Source: VRUE01 sp963712595 (GTDB lineage Bacteria > Actinomycetota > Thermoleophilia > Solirubrobacterales > 70-9). From it: a stretch of DNA of 64,000 nucleotides. The notes beneath the pieces were generated by a model. The model had not been told where the DNA came from and did not search any database. It saw only the letters and a list, made by a program, of their open reading frames with translations. This document shows, one piece after another, positions 1-7,121 of the stretch (the first letter of the stretch is position 1; every line of letters starts with the position of its first letter). Where the stretch lies: the NCBI GenBank assembly GCA_963712595.1, contig CAVQIM010000001.1, forward strand, positions 186,001-250,000. The letters are read 5' to 3'. The translations under genes and the position numbers were made by a program.

Positions 1-54
1 GTCGCCGTACGCAGCGTCGCCGAGGCGCTCACTGGCGCCCGCCAGCGCGTCTGA
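1..54 (+). CDS. C-terminal end of a gene entering from the left (unknown product)
   Basis: The first frame is open from base 1 to a TGA at 52-54 and encodes 17 residues ending in ARQRV. Third codon positions are mostly G or C, as in the real genes here. Nothing more can be said about the product; it could also be a chance open frame. Bases 55-163, between it and the next gene, are GC-rich and show no gene. Confidence 0.3.
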   Translation, partial: VAVRSVAEALTGARQRV

Positions 55-163
55 GCATCGAGTCGCGCTTGCCGCCTTTTCTCCCGGCTGGAGAGGGACC
101 GCGGCCGACCACTCTTGCTTCTATTCCCTCCCCTGCCCGGGGCCGGGCCGCTTTGCTCTCTGC

Positions 164-493
164 CTAGACGGGGCGAGTCGGCGAGCTGAGGAAGTCCAGC
201 TCGGCCAGGTAGACGAGCACCGTATGGCCCGCGAGTTGGCTCAAGCTCGTCTGCTGCCGCGCCGCCTCGCGCTCGAGCAGCGCCTCGGTCTCGGAATCGA
301 CCGATAGATCGAGCGCCACCGCGGTGTCGGCGGCAGATGCCGGCCGGGCGAAGTTGGGCGGGCCGATCGGCGGCCTGCCGGACTTCAGTTTGCCCGCGTA
401 GTGACACAGGGCCGCCTGCACGGCAGAGCCCAGATCGCTGCCCAGTTGGGCTTCGATCCCGCTGCAAGCAAATGTTCCGAGGGTGATTCTCAT
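164..493 (-). CDS. Small two-part protein, paralogue of the gene at 1431-1808
   Basis: This 109-residue protein has no family I can name. It has an N-terminal R-I-T-L-G-T-F-A segment, a linker with PPxxPPNF, and a C-terminal half (residues about 58-102) that looks like a short beta strand followed by two helices, the plan of a ribbon-helix-helix or Arc-like DNA-binding fold. The same plan and several identical residues (LG.FA, L.LS.D, LE.EA..Q, AE.D) occur in the protein at 1431-1808, so the two are paralogues. It starts with ATG at 493 and is transcribed away from the sigma-factor gene. DNA binding is inferred from predicted fold only. Confidence 0.6.
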   Translation of the reverse strand: MRITLGTFACSGIEAQLGSDLGSAVQAALCHYAGKLKSGRPPIGPPNFARPASAADTAVALDLSVDSETEALLEREAARQQTSLSQLAGHTVLVYLAELDFLSSPTRPV

Positions 494-636
494 CTTGTCT
501 TCTACCCGAAGAACTCCGCGAACCTACCCAGAATTTTCACGCGCCAAACCAAGATCCTCCTATCTTCAGACTCTCCATTTCCCCCATATTTGCAGCGGCT
601 TGAGGGTCAAGTCTGAAATTTGGACGAATATTAGGA

Positions 637-665
637 TTGACAACTCGACCAACCGTCCTTAATCC
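637..665 (+). promoter_or_regulatory. Putative sigma-70 promoter for the ECF sigma gene
   Basis: A perfect TTGACA at 637-642 is followed 17 bases later by a weak -10 candidate, TAATCC, at 660-665. It lies in the gap between the two divergent genes and would give a leader of roughly 120 bases before the chosen start at 795. The -10 match is poor, so this is only a candidate. Confidence 0.35.
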
Positions 666-794
666 TTCCCGCCGACGTTGGTCGCAAGGAGCGCCGAACG
701 CTCCAACTGCGACTTCGCATTTTGGGACGACATTTCTTTTTGTCCCCATGCAGCCTCTTCAACTCATCCACCTCCACACGAAAGGCCGATCCAA

Positions 795-1418
795 TTGACC
801 AGTTCAGATTCGGCAGGGAATCCGAATCGCCGCGGCCTCTCCGGCGACCCAGCGGGAGCGTCGGGCAATAGCCAGCTGGTCCACCATGCGATCGAGCGAG
901 CGAAGGCCGGCGACAACGAAGGCCTGCACTTTCTCTACGCGCGTTACGCCGCCGATGTGCAGCGCTACGTTGCCAGCGTCGTCCACGACCATCACGAGGC
1001 CGAGGACATCACGCAGAACGTCTTCGCCAAGCTGATGACCGCGATTCGCAAGTACGAGCAGCGCGAGGTCCCCTTCGCTGCTTGGATCATGCGGGTTGCG
1101 CGCAACGCGGCGCTCGATCACCTGCGGGCGCGGCGGGCGATCCCCGCCGAGGAGGTGAGGGTTGCCGACAACGGTAATGCGCAGACGAGCATCGACCGCG
1201 GTCAGGATCTGCGCTTGGCTCTCGAACAACTGCCCGAAGACCAGCGCGAGGTGTTGATCCTTCGCCACGTCGCCGGCCTCTCGCCGCTGGAGATCGCCGA
1301 CACCCTGCAAAAGACGGAGAGCTCGGTGCACGGCCTCCATCACCGGGGACGACGCACGCTGCAGGAGAAGCTGGTCGAGCTCGGCGCTGCCCCCGTGGTG
1401 GCACCACCCGCCGCCTAG
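795..1418 (+). CDS. ECF-type RNA polymerase sigma factor
   Basis: The protein (207 residues from this start) has the two regions of an extracytoplasmic-function sigma factor. Region 2 includes FLYARYAADVQRYV and DHHEAEDITQNVFAKL, which bind core polymerase and melt the -10. Region 4 includes LPEDQREVLILRHVAGLSP and the helix-turn-helix IADTLQKTESSVHGLHHRGRRTL, which reads the -35. The frame is open upstream to a TTG at 678, but a TTG at 795 preceded by AAAGG at 781-785 gives the expected length and is preferred. No anti-sigma gene is adjacent; both neighbours belong to one unrelated paralogous family. The regulon is unknown. Confidence 0.85.
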   Translation: MTSSDSAGNPNRRGLSGDPAGASGNSQLVHHAIERAKAGDNEGLHFLYARYAADVQRYVASVVHDHHEAEDITQNVFAKLMTAIRKYEQREVPFAAWIMRVARNAALDHLRARRAIPAEEVRVADNGNAQTSIDRGQDLRLALEQLPEDQREVLILRHVAGLSPLEIADTLQKTESSVHGLHHRGRRTLQEKLVELGAAPVVAPPAA

Positions 1419-1430
1419 AGGGGCGCCGGG

Positions 1431-1808
1431 TCAGCTCTCGTCGAAGTCGTCGATGATGCGCTGGGTCACGCGCCCGGCGTCGACCTCGGCCGCGAAGTAG
1501 AGGGCGGCGTGCTCGATCATCTGCTGGGAGGAGACACCCTGGCTCTCCGCCTCCGCCTCGAGTGCCCGCCAGAGTTTGTCGTCGATGCTGAGATGCAGGG
1601 GCAGCTTGCCGTTCTCCAGATCCCCACGACGGAAGCCGGGGTAGCGCCATCCCAGCCCACCCGTTCCCTTGTCCTCGAGGTAGCAGCGGATCGCACGAAC
1701 CGCCGCGGCTGAGACGGCTTCGCCGCCGGCATCAGGCCTGCTGCTCTGCTCGCGCACGAGGGCTTCCCGCGCAAAGCTCCCCAGCCTCACGTCGACCTCG
1801 CGCTTCAC
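1431..1808 (-). CDS. Small two-part protein, paralogue of the gene at 164-493
   Basis: This 125-residue protein shares the layout of the protein at 164-493: an N-terminal VRLGSFAREAL segment, a helix ending in a PGFRR linker, and a C-terminal strand-helix-helix unit (LPLHLSIDDKLWRALEAEAE, then SSQQMIEHAALYFAAEVD) that resembles a ribbon-helix-helix domain. It begins with GTG at 1808, with GGAGAA about 8 bases upstream. It converges on the sigma-factor gene with a 12-base gap. No named family is recognised. A transcriptional role, perhaps linked to the sigma factor, is inference. Confidence 0.65.
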   Translation of the reverse strand: MKREVDVRLGSFAREALVREQSSRPDAGGEAVSAAAVRAIRCYLEDKGTGGLGWRYPGFRRGDLENGKLPLHLSIDDKLWRALEAEAESQGVSSQQMIEHAALYFAAEVDAGRVTQRIIDDFDES

Positions 1809-2005
1809 GCGATCTTCTCCGTTGCGCTCTGGCGTACGCGGCCAGGCGCGCTAAACGCGACCGTGCTCATAAATCACTCCCCCATTTCGCGGCACCCAAA
1901 CCCGCTTAGGGATCCTATACGAGTGACAGCGCCGCCTTTCACGTATACCCGGATCCGCCCGATCCACCCCTTGCCAGGCTCAATCCTCGTCTCCGGGTAC
2001 TAGTA

Positions 2006-4216
2006 CTAAGCCCCCGGCGTGATCCGGTAGGCGTCGAAGACGGACTCGACGTTGCGCAGGCGGGCGATGCACTGCTTCAGCTGCTCGGTGTCGCCAACCT
2101 CGACGACGAACCTGTTTTTGACCATCGGGTGGTTGGTCGTGCAACTCGCCCCGAGGATGTTGATGCCGGCCTCCGAGAAGGTGCGCGAGAGGTCCTCGAG
2201 CAGGCGAGTGCGATCGTAGGCGTCGATTTGCAGCTCGACCCTGTAGGAGGACTTGTTCTCGCCGTCCCAGCTCACGTCAACGAACCTTTCCGGCGCTCGC
2301 TTCAGCGCCTTCATGTTCTTGCAGTCGCTGCGATGGATCGTAATCCCGCGACCGAGCGACACGTAACCGGCGATCTCGTCGCCGGGAACCGGGCGGCAGC
2401 ACTTCGCCAGCCGCACGGCGATGTTGGCCGCGCCCTTGACGCTGATCCCGTAGTTGGCGGCGTCCTTGGTCCGCCGCGCCTTGTCCTCACGCTGGCCGTC
2501 GAGCCCGAGCGGGTCGGTGTCCTCGACCGCCTCGCCGGCCTTCAGTCGCTGCATCAGCTTGTTGGCGACCGCCTTGGTCGAGACTTTGCCCTGGCCGAGG
2601 GCGATGTAGAAGTCGGTCGCCTTGCGGAAGCCCATCTCGCGGATCACGTCGACCAGCAGCGGCGAGGCGGCGACCTTCTGCATCGGCAGGCCGCGGGTGC
2701 GCAGCGCTTCCTCGAGCCCTTCGCGGCCCTTGCGCTCGGCGTCCTCGCGGTTCTCCTCCTTGAAGAAGGCGCGGATCTTGTTGCGGGCGCGGCTCGTCCG
2801 CACCAGCTTCAGCCAGTCGCGCGAGGGGCCTCGCTTCTGCTTCGCGGTCAGCACCTCGACGATGTCGCCCGAGCGCAGCTGGTAGTGCAGCGGCACGATC
2901 GAGCCGTTGACCTTGGCGCCGACGCAGCGGTGGCCGACGTCGGTGTGGACGGCGTAGGCGAAGTCGAGCGGGGTCGAGCCGGCCGAGAGGTTCTTCACTT
3001 CCCCCTTCGGGGTGAAGACGAAGACTTCGTCCTCGAAGAGGTCGACCTTGAGCGACTCGAGGAACTCGGCCGGGTCCTGCTCGCCCTCGGCCTCGACCAG
3101 CTGGCGCAGCCAGGTCATCTTCTCCCGGCGCGGGTCGGCGACGCCGCCCTCCTTGTAGGCGACGTGGGCGGCGATCCCGTACTCGGCCAGCTTGTGCATC
3201 TCCTCGGTGCGGATCTGGATCTCCAGCGGCTTGCCCTCGGGACCGATCACGGTCGTGTGCAGGGCCTGGTACATGTTGGCCTTGGGCATCGCGACCCAGT
3301 CCTTGAAGCGACCGGGCAGCGGCTTCCAGAGCGAGTGGATGACGCCGATCGCCCCGTAGCAGTCCTTCACCGAGCCGACGATCACCCGCATCGCGGTGAG
3401 GTCGAAGATCTCGTTGAACTCGCGACCCTTCTTGGTCATCTTCGTGTAGATCGAGTAGAAGTGCTTGGCGCGGCCGGAGATGTCGGCCTCGATCCCGACC
3501 TGGCGCAGCTCCTGGGAGAGGAACTTGCCGGCGTCGTCGACGTAGACCTCGCGTTCGTTGCGCTGCTGGGCGACCAGCTGCTTGATCTCGGCGTACTTGC
3601 GCGGGTGCAGGGTGGCGAAGGCGAGATCCTCCAGCTCCCACTTGATCGCGTGGATCCCCAGTCGGTGGGCCAGCGGCGCGTAGATCTCCAGCGTCTCGCG
3701 CGACTTCGCCATCTGCTTCTGCTTCGGCAGCGCCCCGAGCGTGCGCATGTTGTGGAGGCGATCGGCCAGCTTGATCAGGATCACCCGGACGTCGGTGGCC
3801 ATCGCCACCATCATCTTGCGGTAGTTCTCGGCCTGGCGCTCGTCGCGACTCTCGAAGGTGATCCCGGTCAGCTTGGTGACGCCGTCGACGAGCTGGGCGA
3901 CCTCCTCGCCGAACTCGGCGCGGATCTCCTCCAGGCTGGCGCTGGTGTCCTCGACCGTGTCGTGCAGCAGCGCCGCGCAGAGCGTCTCGGTGTCGAGGCG
4001 CATGCCGGCGCAGATCTGCGCCACCCCCACCGGGTGGGTGATGAACTCGTCGCCGGAGCGCCGCAGCTGGTCGGCGTGGCGATCGCAGGCGAAATCGAAG
4101 GCGCGGGTTACCGCGGCGCGGTCGATCGCGGCCAGCGCGACGGCGAGGTCGCCGCTCTCGGTACTTCCGTTTTCGCCCGTGTCGGCGCTCGCCGGCGAGT
4201 CGAACTCCTCGACCAC
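2006..4216 (-). CDS. rel: Bifunctional (p)ppGpp synthetase/hydrolase Rel
   Basis: Rel makes and degrades the alarmone (p)ppGpp on starved ribosomes. The 736-residue protein has the full long-RSH layout. The N-terminal HD hydrolase has H47, HP at 61-62, HDTVED around H85-D86 and ADRLHNMR near D152. The synthetase domain has GRAKHFYSIYTKM at about 248-260, D272, PKANMYQALHTT and EIQIRT. The TGS domain is around 400-460, and the C-terminus ends in a zinc-finger and ACT domain. Both active sites look intact. The GTG start at 4216 has no clear ribosome site, and the frame stays open further upstream, so the N-terminus is uncertain. It lies 32 bases after recJ and ends at a palindrome, GTACTAGTAC (1997-2006), overlapping the stop. 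Confidence 0.95.
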   Translation of the reverse strand: MVEEFDSPASADTGENGSTESGDLAVALAAIDRAAVTRAFDFACDRHADQLRRSGDEFITHPVGVAQICAGMRLDTETLCAALLHDTVEDTSASLEEIRAEFGEEVAQLVDGVTKLTGITFESRDERQAENYRKMMVAMATDVRVILIKLADRLHNMRTLGALPKQKQMAKSRETLEIYAPLAHRLGIHAIKWELEDLAFATLHPRKYAEIKQLVAQQRNEREVYVDDAGKFLSQELRQVGIEADISGRAKHFYSIYTKMTKKGREFNEIFDLTAMRVIVGSVKDCYGAIGVIHSLWKPLPGRFKDWVAMPKANMYQALHTTVIGPEGKPLEIQIRTEEMHKLAEYGIAAHVAYKEGGVADPRREKMTWLRQLVEAEGEQDPAEFLESLKVDLFEDEVFVFTPKGEVKNLSAGSTPLDFAYAVHTDVGHRCVGAKVNGSIVPLHYQLRSGDIVEVLTAKQKRGPSRDWLKLVRTSRARNKIRAFFKEENREDAERKGREGLEEALRTRGLPMQKVAASPLLVDVIREMGFRKATDFYIALGQGKVSTKAVANKLMQRLKAGEAVEDTDPLGLDGQREDKARRTKDAANYGISVKGAANIAVRLAKCCRPVPGDEIAGYVSLGRGITIHRSDCKNMKALKRAPERFVDVSWDGENKSSYRVELQIDAYDRTRLLEDLSRTFSEAGINILGASCTTNHPMVKNRFVVEVGDTEQLKQCIARLRNVESVFDAYRITPGA

Positions 4217-4248
4217 GGCGAAGAGGTCGGCGAGGAGCTCCGGGCTGT

Positions 4249-6729
4249 CTACGGCTGTTTCTGTCCTTCGAGGAATCGGTGTGCCTCCTGATAGCGGGCG
4301 CCGTAGGCACGAAATGCCTCCGAGCGCTCGAGATCGGTCCCCTCTGAGGATACGACCCCGACCGCCCCGCCGGCGACGCCGGGATCTCCGCGCACCAGGC
4401 CGAGCTCGGCGAGAACCCGGAAGCAGCGGGCTGCGGCCTCGGCGCTGCGCGGGCGCGGTCCGCTGCCCTGCAGCGCCGAGCGCAGCTCCTCGCCCTCCAC
4501 CTCGCCGGCATCGCGGAGATCGCGGAAGGTCGCGATCAGGATTGGCCGCTGCGCCAGCTGATCGGCCGCGACGCTGAGCGCAAGGCGCCGCTCGGCCTCG
4601 CCCCAGGCGCGATGCAGGTAGCCGTCCGCGGCCTCGGAGCGCGATACGAGGCGCTCCAGGTGCGCGAACGGAGGCGGGTCGACGAGGACCACGTGGGCGA
4701 ACCTCGCTGTCAGCGCCGGCTCCCTTTCCAGCTCCGGGTAGTCGGCCAACCGCAGGCCGTCGCGAGCCATCGCGCAGCGCAGCCCGGCGTCGGCGCAGAG
4801 CGCGACCACCGTCTCGCCGCAGGAAGCGAGCTCCCCCGCAACCGCGGCCGGCGCATTGGCGCTGATCAAGACCCTACGCTCGTGCTCACCGGCGGCGCCG
4901 ATCTCGTCGGGGGGCCACTCGGCGGGATCGCGGGCCAGCTCGGCCTCGAACCGCCGCCACCACTCGGCCGCCTCCAGCAGGCCCTCCCCCGCCTCTCGGG
5001 GGTACAGCTCACGCAAGATCAGCTGCGGCTCCACCGACCCGTTCCACTGGTTGACCTCGAGCCGCACCGCAGCATCGACGAGATCGTCCTCGCCCACCCC
5101 GAGGCTGGGACGGCCGAAGGCGACCCCGAGCGCCCGGTGGGCGCCGCTGTGCAGGCTGAAGCGTGCGTGCTTGCCCTCCCCCATCGTGCGCACGTCGCGG
5201 ACCCGGGCAGAGGGAACCAGCAGTCGCACGCCGGGGTTTCCCATCCCGAAGGGGGCCAGCTGGCGCAGCTCCTCGGCGAGGTCGAGCCCGAGCGAGGCCC
5301 CGCCGACGATCGCGTCGATGCGCTCCGTCCGGCGCAGCTCCTCGGGGCCGAGGACAGAGCTGGCGTGGGCAGCAAATGCCTCGCGGAAGGCATCGAGACT
5401 GCCCTCCTCCAACTCCAGCCCCGCCGCCGCCCGGTGCCCGCCGAAGCGCCCGAGGTGATCCGAGCACGCCTCCAGCGCGCCGAGCAGGTCGAAACCGGGA
5501 ATGCTCCGCCCCGACCCCCGCCCCGACCCCTCGCCGTCGAGCGAGATGACCACCACCGGCCGGTTGTGCTGCTCTGCCAAGCGCGAAGCGACGATCCCGA
5601 TCACGCCGGGATGCCAGTCGCGCCCGGCGAGAACCAAGCCCGGCGCTTCCCGCAAATGATCGGGCAGCTCCCGCATAGCCGCCTCGGCGGCGGCGGCGAC
5701 CTCCCGTTCCGTCGCCCGCCGCTCACCGTTGGCCCGGCTCAGCTCAATCGCAATCTCCTCGGCCCGCCCCTCGTCCTCGGTCAGAAACAGCTCAACGCCG
5801 GCGTCGGCCCGGTACAGCCGCCCCGCAGCATTGACCCGCGGGGCCAGCCGAAAAGCAAGATCACCCTCATCGAGCTGCGTCGGCTCGCATTTAGCCGCGG
5901 CGATCAGCGCCTTCATGCCAGGCCGGCGCATGCGCCTCACCTGCTCCAGCCCACGCCTCACCAGCGATCGGTTCTCCCCCACCAGCGGCACCACATCGGC
6001 CACGGTCGCCAGAGCCACGAGATCGAGATCGCGGTCCCCAAGGGCGTCGGGGACAGGGTCCCCGGGGACTCCGCGCGTAAGCGCGGCCGGGGACCCTGCC
6101 CCCGACGCCCCACGCAACCCACAGGCAAGCTTCCAAGCGACCCCGGTCCCACAAAGCTCGGCAAACGGATACCCGTCGAGAGCCGGGTGGAGGATCGGAC
6201 AGTCCGGGAGCTCCGACCCCGGCTGATGGTGATCGGTGACGACGACCTCCATCCCCAGCTGCTTCGCCAGCCGCACCTCCTCCACCGACGTGATCCCGCA
6301 ATCGACGGTGACGATCAGCCCGGTGCCGCGCTGCGCCAGCCGCTCGACGCTGTCGGCCTGGAGCCCGTAGCCGTCGGCGAGCCGGTCGGGGATCAGCCAG
6401 TCGCACTCGGCCCCCAGCTCGCGCAGCGCCCCGACCAGAAGCGCCGTAGCGCAGACGCCGTCGACGTCGAAGTCGCCGTGAACCGCAATCTGCTTTCCAG
6501 CGGTGATCGCCGCCAATACCCGCTCGACCACGGCGCCCATCGACTCGAATTCGCCCGGATCGTGCGACTCGTCGGCGGCGAGGAAGGCACGCGCGGCAGC
6601 CGGCGTGCGGTAGCCGCGCCGCACCAGCGCGATCGCCACCGGATCGCTCAACCCCAGCTCGCTCGACAGCGCCCGCGCCTCCCCATAGGAGAACGGCTCA
6701 GCTCGATAGGCGCTCGCAACTGCTGACAC
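4249..6729 (-). CDS. recJ: Single-stranded-DNA 5'-3' exonuclease RecJ
   Basis: RecJ degrades 5' single strands in recombination and repair. The 826-residue protein shows the DHH phosphoesterase signature: HGDFDVDG (residues 84-91), VTVDCGITS, TDHH (D166-H168), and later GGHRAAAGLE in the DHHA1 domain. A further C-terminal region of about 250 residues with a nucleotide-binding look is common in long actinobacterial RecJ proteins. An unusual 23-residue stretch (about 207-229, rich in G, A and P) separates the DHH core from the LDLVALATVADVVPL motif; it is encoded exactly by the 69-bp palindrome at 6042-6110. The gene sits just upstream of rel. Confidence 0.93.
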   Translation of the reverse strand: MSAVASAYRAEPFSYGEARALSSELGLSDPVAIALVRRGYRTPAAARAFLAADESHDPGEFESMGAVVERVLAAITAGKQIAVHGDFDVDGVCATALLVGALRELGAECDWLIPDRLADGYGLQADSVERLAQRGTGLIVTVDCGITSVEEVRLAKQLGMEVVVTDHHQPGSELPDCPILHPALDGYPFAELCGTGVAWKLACGLRGASGAGSPAALTRGVPGDPVPDALGDRDLDLVALATVADVVPLVGENRSLVRRGLEQVRRMRRPGMKALIAAAKCEPTQLDEGDLAFRLAPRVNAAGRLYRADAGVELFLTEDEGRAEEIAIELSRANGERRATEREVAAAAEAAMRELPDHLREAPGLVLAGRDWHPGVIGIVASRLAEQHNRPVVVISLDGEGSGRGSGRSIPGFDLLGALEACSDHLGRFGGHRAAAGLELEEGSLDAFREAFAAHASSVLGPEELRRTERIDAIVGGASLGLDLAEELRQLAPFGMGNPGVRLLVPSARVRDVRTMGEGKHARFSLHSGAHRALGVAFGRPSLGVGEDDLVDAAVRLEVNQWNGSVEPQLILRELYPREAGEGLLEAAEWWRRFEAELARDPAEWPPDEIGAAGEHERRVLISANAPAAVAGELASCGETVVALCADAGLRCAMARDGLRLADYPELEREPALTARFAHVVLVDPPPFAHLERLVSRSEAADGYLHRAWGEAERRLALSVAADQLAQRPILIATFRDLRDAGEVEGEELRSALQGSGPRPRSAEAAARCFRVLAELGLVRGDPGVAGGAVGVVSSEGTDLERSEAFRAYGARYQEAHRFLEGQKQP
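6042..6110. repeat. 69-bp composite palindrome inside recJ
   Basis: The outer arms 6042-6065 and 6087-6110 are 24 bases each and complementary except at one position. Inside them a second perfect hairpin has 6-bp arms (6071-6076 and 6081-6086) and a 4-base loop. The length is 69 bases, 23 codons, so the reading frame of recJ is kept. This is the layout expected of a short palindromic element that inserted into a gene, as known for Rickettsia palindromic elements; that kinship is inference. Confidence 0.8.
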
Positions 6730-6779
6730 CCGACGAACCTAAAAACCACCCCGGACGCCAACCCTGCCCACTCCCGCTT

Positions 6780-6822
6780 CCGGTGCGCTTTTTGCGGTCT
6801 ATAACCACATATAGCGCACCGG
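6780..6822. repeat. 10-bp inverted repeat between recJ and the small membrane gene
   Basis: CCGGTGCGCT at 6780-6789 is repeated as its perfect complement at 6813-6822 around an AT-richer 23-base centre. It lies downstream of the 6852-7121 gene and upstream of recJ. No U-tract follows, so it may be an operator or a weak terminator. Confidence 0.5.
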
Positions 6823-6851
6823 AAAGCGCTTGCGCCGCCGGGGCGCTGAAT

Positions 6852-7121
6852 TCAGGGGGTTGTTTGGCGTTCGGAGCGGACGCCGAGGGCGTAGACGATC
6901 GCCAGGCCGATCGCGACGCCGGGGATCGCGGTCAGCGCGGTGCCCAGATCGGTGTCACCGAGACCGCGGTCGCTGGCGATCTCGACGATCGCCCCGAAGA
7001 CGACGGCGCCGATCGTCGAGCCCAGGAAGGCGCCGACGATCCCCTGCCAGAAGCGATCCGGCAGGAAGACGGTGAAGTGCCAGAGGGCGATGCCCATCAT
7101 GAACCAGACCAAAAGAGCCAT
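6852..7121 (-). CDS. Small integral membrane protein next to secDF
   Basis: This 89-residue protein has a hydrophobic N-terminus (WFMMGIALWHFTVFL), a glycine-rich segment GAFLGSTIGAVVFGAIVE resembling transglycosylase-associated small membrane proteins, and a last helix IPGVAIGLAIVYALGV, so about three membrane spans. Its ATG abuts the secDF stop codon with no gap, indicating co-transcription and likely coupling. The function is unknown; a link to export is suggested only by position. Confidence 0.7.
   Translation of the reverse strand: MALLVWFMMGIALWHFTVFLPDRFWQGIVGAFLGSTIGAVVFGAIVEIASDRGLGDTDLGTALTAIPGVAIGLAIVYALGVRSERQTTP

Noticed and set aside
2129..4291. 720-codon open frame opposite rel
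   Set aside because: It lies entirely antisense to a clear rel gene and its composition (Asp/Arg/Leu/Val-rich without motifs) is that of a high-GC shadow frame. The same applies to long antisense frames over recJ, secDF, recN, pyrG and dnaG.
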